Part shown: in pieces, positions 6,314-10,671 of the stretch
Numbering within the stretch: position 1 is the stretch's first letter
Layout: the number at the start of each line of letters is the position of its first letter
Assembly: GCA_027345905.1 (NCBI GenBank)
Contig: DAIETC010000167.1
Location: 1 to 10,671, forward strand
From: Kineosporiaceae bacterium
GTDB taxonomy: Bacteria > Actinomycetota > Actinomycetes > Actinomycetales > Angustibacteraceae
Reading direction: 5' to 3'
Length of the DNA stretch: 10,671 nucleotides
The notes under the pieces: generated by a model
The model's input: the letters and a program-made list of their open reading frames with translations, nothing else
Told to the model about the DNA's origin: nothing
Database searches by the model: none
Position numbers and translations under genes: made by a program

Positions 6314-7651
6314 CTAGTTTCGCTGGTGCAGGCGGGCGGTGACCGCCTGGCCGTGAGCGGGCAGGTCCTCGGCCTCGGCGAACGCCACAACGTGGTGGGC
6401 CACCTCGCGAAGGGCGGGTTCGTCGTACTCGACCACGTGGATCCCGCGCAGGAACGACTGCACCGACAGTCCGCTGGAGTGGCAGGCACACCCGCCGGTG
6501 GGAAGCACGTGGTTGGAGCCGGCCAGGTAGTCGCCGAGCGAGACGGGCGCGAACGTCCCGACGAATACGGCGCCGGCATTGCGGATGCGCATCGCGCGGG
6601 CGCGGGCGTCGACGGTGTGGAGCTCCAGGTGCTCGGCCGCGTAGGCGTCCACCACCTCCTGGCCGGCGTCCAGTGAGTCGACCAGGACGATTCCCGACTG
6701 GCGCCCAGCAAGGGCGGTTGCCACGCGCTGCGTGTGCTTGGTGGCCGATACCTGGCGCTCGAGCTCGCGCTCGACCGATGCCGCCAGGGCGGTCGAGTCG
6801 GTCACCAGGACCGATGCGGCATTCGGGTCGTGCTCGGCCTGGCTGATCAGGTCCGCGGCGACGTGGGCCGGGTTGGCGCTGTCGTCGGCGAGGATCGCGA
6901 TCTCGGTGGTGCCGGCCTCCGCATCGATCCCGATGACGCCCTTCAGCAGCCGTTTGGCGGCGGCGACGTAGATGTTGCCCGGCCCGGTCACCAGATCGGC
7001 CGGCTCGCACAGCCAGCCCCCGTCGTCCGAGCGAACGTCATCCGAGCGAACACCGTAGGCGAACATCGCGATCGCCTGGGCGCCGCCGACGGCGTACACC
7101 TCCTGCACGCCGAGCAGGGCGCAGGCCGCGAGGATCGTCGGGTGCGGCCGGCCGGCGTACTCGCGCTGCGGCGGGCTGGTCACCGCGAGCGAGGCGACGC
7201 CCGCGATCTGCGCGGGCACCACGTTCATGATCACGCTGGAGGACAGCGGCGCCAGGCCGCCGGGGACGTACAGCCCCACCCGGTCCACCGGCACCCAGCG
7301 TTCGGTGACGCTGCCGCCCGGCACGACCTGCGTCACGACGTCGGTGCGTCGCTGGTCGGCATGCACCTTGCGCACTCGGCGGATCGACTCTTCCATGGCC
7401 GCTCGGACCTCGTCGTCCAGCCCGTCGAGAGCCTGCGCCAGCGCCTGCGACGGGACCCGGATCTGCTCGACCCGCACGCCGTCGAACCGCTCCCCCAGCT
7501 CCTGCAGCGCAGCCAGGCCGCGACGGCGCACGTCCTCGCAGATCGGGCGCACCGTCTCGACGGCCGCCTCCACGTCGAAGGCCGCGCGCGGCAGCGTCGC
7601 CCGCAGCTCGCGCGGGTCCAGCCGGCGCCCGCGCAGGTCGATTCGCGACAT
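6314..7651 (-). CDS. hisD: Histidinol dehydrogenase
   Basis: HisD is a zinc enzyme that carries out the last two steps, histidinol to histidinal to histidine, with two NAD+. The 445-residue protein has all key residues: GLYVPGG (126-132), DLVTGPGNIYVAAAKR (219-234), IDAEAGTTEIAILAD (242-256), the zinc ligands Gln271 and His274 in SQAEHDP, catalytic Glu340-His341 in AEHLE, Asp374 in SLGDYLAGSNHVLPTGG, and His433 near the C-terminus. An oddity is a VRSDD-VRSDD duplication at 201-210. The start is the ATG at 7649-7651. A GTG directly before it (7652-7654) is an equally good start, because the -10-like TATCCT is 6 bases upstream of that GTG. Frames remaining open further upstream are not coding. 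yciO follows after 8 bases, and hisC, usually adjacent, is about 3.5 kb downstream. Confidence 0.96.
   Translation of the reverse strand: MSRIDLRGRRLDPRELRATLPRAAFDVEAAVETVRPICEDVRRRGLAALQELGERFDGVRVEQIRVPSQALAQALDGLDDEVRAAMEESIRRVRKVHADQRRTDVVTQVVPGGSVTERWVPVDRVGLYVPGGLAPLSSSVIMNVVPAQIAGVASLAVTSPPQREYAGRPHPTILAACALLGVQEVYAVGGAQAIAMFAYGVRSDDVRSDDGGWLCEPADLVTGPGNIYVAAAKRLLKGVIGIDAEAGTTEIAILADDSANPAHVAADLISQAEHDPNAASVLVTDSTALAASVERELERQVSATKHTQRVATALAGRQSGIVLVDSLDAGQEVVDAYAAEHLELHTVDARARAMRIRNAGAVFVGTFAPVSLGDYLAGSNHVLPTGGCACHSSGLSVQSFLRGIHVVEYDEPALREVAHHVVAFAEAEDLPAHGQAVTARLHQRN
7022..7051 (-). repeat. In-frame 15-bp tandem duplication within hisD
   Basis: Two consecutive 15-base units (7022-7036 and 7037-7051) differ at a single base and encode VRSDD twice (HisD residues 201-205 and 206-210), just before the conserved CEPADLVTGPGN stretch. 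The reading frame is kept. It lies in a region where I expect HisD proteins to vary in length. Confidence 0.85.
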
Positions 7652-7660
7652 CACCGCACC

Positions 7661-7666
7661 AGGATA
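7661..7666 (-). promoter_or_regulatory. Candidate leaderless promoter -10 (TATCCT) of hisD
   Basis: TATCCT on the minus strand is followed by 6 bases and then GTG-ATG, giving the same geometry as at hisC. No convincing -35 is present; the corresponding position is CAGGGT, inside the inverted repeat at 7682-7695. No Shine-Dalgarno is seen. Confidence 0.4.
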
Positions 7667-7681
7667 CGAGCATCGCGTGGT

Positions 7682-7695
7682 ACACCCTGGGGTGT
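7682..7695. promoter_or_regulatory. Inverted repeat ACACCC-TG-GGGTGT over the gntR start, candidate operator
   Basis: Perfect 6-bp arms surround a 2-base centre. The dyad covers the first two bases of the regulator's GTG and lies in the -35 zone of the divergent hisD promoter. GntR-family dimers bind short palindromes of this kind, commonly in their own promoters. Binding here would repress gntR and might also affect hisD-yciO. This is inferred from position and symmetry. Confidence 0.4.
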
Positions 7696-8068
7696 GAGCC
7701 CGCTGACCACGCCCCTGGTGCTGGACGACGAGAGCGCGGTGCCGCCGTACGAGCAGCTTCGTGCCGAGCTGGCGGCGCGCATCGCCAGGGGGTCGTTGGT
7801 CGCGGGCACCCGGCTGCCACCGGTGCGGGCGCTGGCGCAGGAGCTGAAGCTGGCCCCCGGGACGGTGGCCCGCGCCTACCGCGAGCTGGAACAGGCCGGC
7901 CTCGTCGACACCGGCGGGCGGGCTGGCACCGTGGTCAGCGACCGAGGCGACCAGGCGATGACCCTGGGCCGCCAGGCCGCCCAGCAGTACGCGGCTACCG
8001 CCCGCGCCCTGGGCTTGACGACGCAGGTGGCACTGGACCTCGTGCGCGCCCAACTGGCCACGAGATAG
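7694..8068 (+). CDS. GntR-family transcriptional regulator, YtrA-type
   Basis: This is a 124-residue protein. Residues about 12-82 form the GntR winged helix-turn-helix: PPYEQLRAELAARIARGSLVAGTRLPPVRALAQELKLAPGTVARAYRELEQAGLVDTGGRAGTVV, with the recognition helix at about 54-66 and the wing at 72-80. The remaining roughly 40 residues are too short for a FadR, HutC or MocR effector domain, which points to the small YtrA subgroup. YtrA members often sit with ABC transporter genes, but no transporter follows here; the next gene is the HNH gene 106 bases on. The start is the GTG at 7694, chosen because the family N-terminus follows directly; the ribosome binding site is weak. It is divergent from hisD with 42 bases between starts, so control of hisD is a reasonable guess. 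Confidence 0.9.
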   Translation: MSPLTTPLVLDDESAVPPYEQLRAELAARIARGSLVAGTRLPPVRALAQELKLAPGTVARAYRELEQAGLVDTGGRAGTVVSDRGDQAMTLGRQAAQQYAATARALGLTTQVALDLVRAQLATR

Positions 8069-8090
8069 CCGCGCGCACCGGCCCCGACAG

Positions 8091-8127
8091 TCCACAGGTG
8101 TGCCGATCGTCCCGGTGTCCACAGGTG
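8091..8127 (+). repeat. Two direct copies of TCCACAGGTG upstream of the HNH gene
   Basis: The copies at 8091-8100 and 8118-8127 are 27 bases apart. The second ends 47 bases before the HNH ATG, almost exactly the distance of the copy upstream of hisC (46 bases). The first extends to the same TCCACAGGTGTG found at hisC. The core TGTCCACA resembles a DnaA box with one mismatch in the full nonamer, but an isolated site means little. Confidence 0.3.
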
Positions 8128-8155
8128 CCCGGCCTTGCCGGACGAGTGTCGGTGG

Positions 8156-8171
8156 TCGAATGTATGTTCTA
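8156..8171. promoter_or_regulatory. Probable LexA (SOS) box of the HNH gene
   Basis: TCGAAT-GTAT-GTTCTA matches the mycobacterial/actinobacterial SOS box TCGAAC-N4-GTTCGA at 10 of 12 defined positions with correct spacing. It ends 3 bases before the ATG and overlaps a -10-like TATGTT (8163-8168) that is 6 bases from the ATG. LexA bound here would block the promoter. Several 13E12-family genes of M. tuberculosis are known to carry SOS boxes, which supports the call. Confidence 0.65.
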
Positions 8172-8174
8172 TTC

Positions 8175-9572
8175 ATGGATACGGCCCAGCACACACCCCC
8201 GTCGGGGCTCCCCGGTACGGGATCGCCCGATGCCGGGCTGGCGTGGGCGGCGCTGGCACAGGCCAGCACCGCGGTCGCGGCTGCCAGCGGCCACCTGTGG
8301 CAGCTCAGCGACGAACAGCTGGTCAGCGCGTTGCGCACCGAACAGGTCGCCGCCGCCCAACGCGACAGCGCGCGCCTGGCACTGATCGCCCAGCTCGACC
8401 AACGCGGGTACGCCCTGGCCGCCGGCGCGACCAGCACCGCCGCCTGGCTGTCCCACGAACTGCTGATCGATCCACGCACCGCCACCGCCGAGGTGCGCGC
8501 CGCCCACCAGCTCGACCCCCACGGCGATACCCCACCCCCAGCCGGGGTCCTGGCCCGCCCCACACCCCCCGGCATCCTGGCCCTGGCCCACACAGGGCGA
8601 GCACTACTGGCCGGGCAGATCAGCACCGCCCATGCCCACGCCGTCAGCGCCGTGATCCGTGCGCTACCCCAACCCAGCACCCCGGCCGAACGCACCGACC
8701 TGCACACCCGCGCCCAAACCTGGCTGCTGGACCAGTGCGCCACCTTCACCCCCAGCGACGTGCGCCGCCTCGGCCTGCAACTGCGCCACGTCCTGGATCC
8801 CGACGGGGTCCTGGCCGACGAACGCGAGGCCCGCGCCCGAAGCAGCTTCTGGATCAAACCCGATACCGACGGTGCCAGCTACCGGTTCGGCGGAATCACC
8901 GACCCCGTGACCGCCAGCCAACTGGGCACCTTCATCGACACCCACAGCGCACCCCGCCCGCACCTGGACGAACACAGCGGCGCCCCCATCCCCGACCCGC
9001 GCACCCCCGAGCAACGCCGCGGACACGCCTTCACCGACCTGGTCAACCTGGCCGTCAACGCCGACCCCACCACCAGCGGCGCGATCAGCACCCAACTCAT
9101 CATCACCACCACCCTGGCCACGCTAAAGACCCAACCCGGCGAACACGGCACCCCCTGCGCCCGCACCGAAACCGGCCAACACCTATCCGCAGGCACCATC
9201 CGCAAACTGGCCTGCGACGCCCGCATCATCCCCCTCATCCTGGGCACCAACAGCGAGCCCCTCGACATCGGACGAGCCACCCGCACCATCCCCGCAGGCC
9301 TTCGCCGCGCCCTGATCGCCCGCGACAAACACTGCGCCTTCCCCGGCTGTACCCGTCCCGCCCGCTGGGCCAACGCCCACCACATCACACACTGGGCCGA
9401 CGGCGGACGAACCGCCCTCAACAACCTTGTCCTACTCTGCGACCACCACCACGACCTCATCCACCACAGCGCCTGGACCGTCACCATCACCAACGGCCGC
9501 CCGGTCTTCACCCCACCCCGGGCCGGAAGCCCACCCCTAAGACCCCCGCCCGCACCAGCCCACTCACTTTGA
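8175..9572 (+). CDS. DUF222 and HNH endonuclease domain protein (13E12 repeat family)
   Basis: This is a 465-residue protein. After a short variable N-terminus, residues about 15-320 form the helical DUF222 region (AWAALAQASTAVAAASGHLWQLSDEQLVSALR; TSTAAWLSHELLIDPRTATAEVRAA; ISTAHAHAVSAVIRALP; FRFGGITDP-like segment). The C-terminal HNH domain is complete: a first zinc-type pair CAFPGC (387-392), AHHITHWADGG (401-411, His402, His403), the central NN (416-417) and LCDHHHDLIHH (421-431, Cys422). A Pro-rich tail closes it. HNH domains are metal-dependent nucleases, but no target is known for this family. I chose the ATG at 8175 because the family N-terminus follows and the probable promoter and SOS box lie just upstream. 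An in-frame ATG at 8160 would place the box inside the gene. The coding strand is strikingly C-rich compared with its neighbours. Such genes occur in many copies per actinobacterial genome. Confidence 0.92.
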   Translation: MDTAQHTPPSGLPGTGSPDAGLAWAALAQASTAVAAASGHLWQLSDEQLVSALRTEQVAAAQRDSARLALIAQLDQRGYALAAGATSTAAWLSHELLIDPRTATAEVRAAHQLDPHGDTPPPAGVLARPTPPGILALAHTGRALLAGQISTAHAHAVSAVIRALPQPSTPAERTDLHTRAQTWLLDQCATFTPSDVRRLGLQLRHVLDPDGVLADEREARARSSFWIKPDTDGASYRFGGITDPVTASQLGTFIDTHSAPRPHLDEHSGAPIPDPRTPEQRRGHAFTDLVNLAVNADPTTSGAISTQLIITTTLATLKTQPGEHGTPCARTETGQHLSAGTIRKLACDARIIPLILGTNSEPLDIGRATRTIPAGLRRALIARDKHCAFPGCTRPARWANAHHITHWADGGRTALNNLVLLCDHHHDLIHHSAWTVTITNGRPVFTPPRAGSPPLRPPPAPAHSL

Positions 9573-9576
9573 CGCG

Positions 9577-9674
9577 GGTTCGAAGGAACCGGCAGGTCGG
9601 CGGTGGGGCCACATCAGGCCGTGACTGCTACCCCCGGTGGGTACGTGAGGCTCACTCTCGGGGTTCGTGCCCGA
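9577..9674. terminator. Convergent spacer with several short hairpins between the HNH and MFS genes
   Basis: Within the 173-base spacer (9573-9745) are GGTTC-GAAG-GAACC (9577-9590), TACCC-CCGGT-GGGTA (9629-9643), the dyad GTGAG-G-CTCAC (9645-9655) and TCGGG-N7-CCCGA (9658-9674). Each stem is only 5 bp and none has a T-run, but the convergent gene ends make a bidirectional termination zone plausible. Confidence 0.3.
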
Positions 9675-9745
9675 AGATGCACTCAATCTTGGTGACGTTG
9701 TGGCATTGAACAGCCCGAGTCTGGCTTCAGGCTCCTTCGCGCGGG

Positions 9746-10671
9746 TCATGAAGAACTCGCAGGGGTTTCCACGTTGCGCACGCTGGGGATGCTGAGGGCT
9801 GCGAGCGCAAGCACGCTGACGAGGATGCCCAGGTCGAGCAGGGCCCGAGCTGGCGAGGTGACCACCACCAGCAGGCCGACCGCGGCCCAGCCAACGGGAA
9901 GCAGGCCTACAGACGCCAGGTGGTCGAGGCTGGCGACTCGACCGAGCAGGTGCGGGGGGACACGCTGCTGAAGCAGGGTCTCCCACAGCACGGCGAACCC
10001 GGCGATGCAGGCTCCTGTCACGGCGATGCAACCCGACGCCACCGGCAGGCTTTCGCTCTCCGCGGCGCCAGCAAGGCCGACTCCGGCCGCGGCCATGAAC
10101 AGGTAGATCGCCCGCGTCGAGTGACGCCAGCGTCGGGCACCCACCGCCGCGGCGCCCACCAGTGAACCGGCAGCCAGCGCGGTGAGCAGGAAGGCATAGC
10201 CGCGAGCGCCCTGCCACCTACTCGCCGCAAGCAGGGGCAGCACCAGGGACACGCCCCCAGCGAAGCAGATGTTCAAGACACCGAACAGCGCCAGGCTGAC
10301 CCACAGCCACGTCTGGCCCGTCACAGCGACCAAGCCCGCATGTATGGAGTTCCACCAACCACCCAGGCGGCCCGGCGCGGAGGAAGCCGCTGCACCAGCG
10401 CTGTGGGCTTCTCGCCGAGTCGTCAGGAGACTTCGCCCCCCCAACAGCAGCAGCAGCGCCGCGGCGACGAATGACGCCGCGTTCATCCCCGCCGCGAGGC
10501 CGGTCCCACCCCAGGCGACCAGGACGCCGGCCAGCAGTGGCCCGCCGATGCCCGCCACTTGCATGGATACTCCGCGCAGCGAGTTTGCGGCCGGGAGGAC
10601 GTCGCGCTCGACCAATTCGGGGATCGCCGCCGTGTAGGCCGGCAAGAAGAACGCACTCGCGAGCCCTAGAA
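9746..10671 (-). CDS. MFS transporter, EntS/MFS_3-like (partial, N-terminus off window)
   Basis: The frame is open to the right edge. About 307 C-terminal residues are present, roughly the last two-thirds of a 12-helix major facilitator. Visible features are LGLASAFFLPAYTAAIPELVERD (the central cytoplasmic segment typical of this branch), hydrophobic helices at about SMQVAGIGGPLLAGVLVAW, NAASFVAAALLLLL, LWVSLALFGVLNICFAGGVSLVLPLL, FLLTALAAGSLVGAAAV, IYLFMAAAGVGLAG, CIAVTGACIAGFAVLWETLL, VGLLPVGWAAVGLLVVV and LGILVSVLALAAL, and the signature LQQRVPPHLLGRVASLDHLAS between them. Proteins like this are usually inner-membrane proton-driven exporters of siderophores or drugs; the substrate cannot be told. 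A TTG near 10645 is not the real start, because family sequence continues upstream of it. It is convergent with the HNH gene. Confidence 0.9.
   Translation of the reverse strand, partial: LGLASAFFLPAYTAAIPELVERDVLPAANSLRGVSMQVAGIGGPLLAGVLVAWGGTGLAAGMNAASFVAAALLLLLGGRSLLTTRREAHSAGAAASSAPGRLGGWWNSIHAGLVAVTGQTWLWVSLALFGVLNICFAGGVSLVLPLLAASRWQGARGYAFLLTALAAGSLVGAAAVGARRWRHSTRAIYLFMAAAGVGLAGAAESESLPVASGCIAVTGACIAGFAVLWETLLQQRVPPHLLGRVASLDHLASVGLLPVGWAAVGLLVVVTSPARALLDLGILVSVLALAALSIPSVRNVETPASSS

Noticed and set aside
8116..8124. Possible DnaA box (TGTCCACA core)
   Set aside because: It is a single imperfect site with no cluster, no AT-rich unwinding region and no dnaA/dnaN context, so it is not evidence for an origin.
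7652..8857. Upstream extension of hisD antisense to gntR and the HNH gene
   Set aside because: HisD sequence begins at 7651. The extension is Arg/Ser/Trp-rich non-family sequence opposite two confident genes.
9575..9595. GGTTCGAA sequence resembling a tRNA T-loop
   Set aside because: Flanking bases cannot form a T-stem with the right geometry, and no acceptor or anticodon arms are found nearby.
8135..9709. Long open frame (524 residues) on the plus strand overlapping the HNH gene
   Set aside because: The translation is a low-complexity Arg/Pro/His string with no domain; it is the +1 shadow of the C-rich HNH gene, which has a complete catalytic domain.

Overview
The window is GC-rich and reads as a chromosomal stretch of an actinomycete. 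The evidence is monofunctional HisB (no phosphatase domain), an Lsr2-type DNA-binding protein, a BTAD/SARP-type regulator, a DUF222-HNH (13E12-family) gene, GTG and TTG starts, and several genes that look leaderless. I cannot place it below class or order level. All nine complete and two partial protein genes were read by frame. I see no tRNA, rRNA, CRISPR array or insertion sequence.

Left part (1-2793, minus strand): a histidine-biosynthesis run transcribed leftwards, hisC > hisB > a conserved-looking hypothetical gene > hisH (cut by the window edge). hisC and hisB overlap by 4 bases, and the next gaps are 16 and 27 bases, so this is one operon. hisC has a good -10 (TAGACT) exactly 6 bases before its GTG, so it appears to carry its own leaderless promoter.

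Middle (2794-5678): a small module sits where hisD would normally be joined to hisC. A short Lsr2-like protein gene (minus) faces away from a rightward pair, a 4-oxalocrotonate-tautomerase-like gene and a BTAD/TPR regulator gene. The divergent 284-base spacer between them holds two pairs of short direct repeats that resemble regulator sites. A perfect 12-bp inverted repeat sits between the tautomerase and the regulator.

Right-centre (5685-8068): hisD and yciO (minus, 8-base gap) form a second his transcription unit. Divergent from it, 42 bases away, is a small YtrA-type GntR regulator gene. An inverted repeat covers the regulator's start codon.

Right (8069-10671): a complete DUF222-HNH nuclease-family gene (plus) is preceded by a near-consensus actinobacterial LexA/SOS box overlapping its probable promoter. 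Convergent to it is the C-terminal two-thirds of an MFS exporter running off the right edge.

Taken together, HisB, HisC, HisD and HisH supply late and middle steps of histidine synthesis. The pathway is split into two promoters by an inserted regulatory module. The strongest leads are that split, the candidate operators around the tautomerase/BTAD pair, the SOS box on the HNH gene, and a TCCACAGGTG element found at nearly the same distance upstream of hisC and of the HNH gene.
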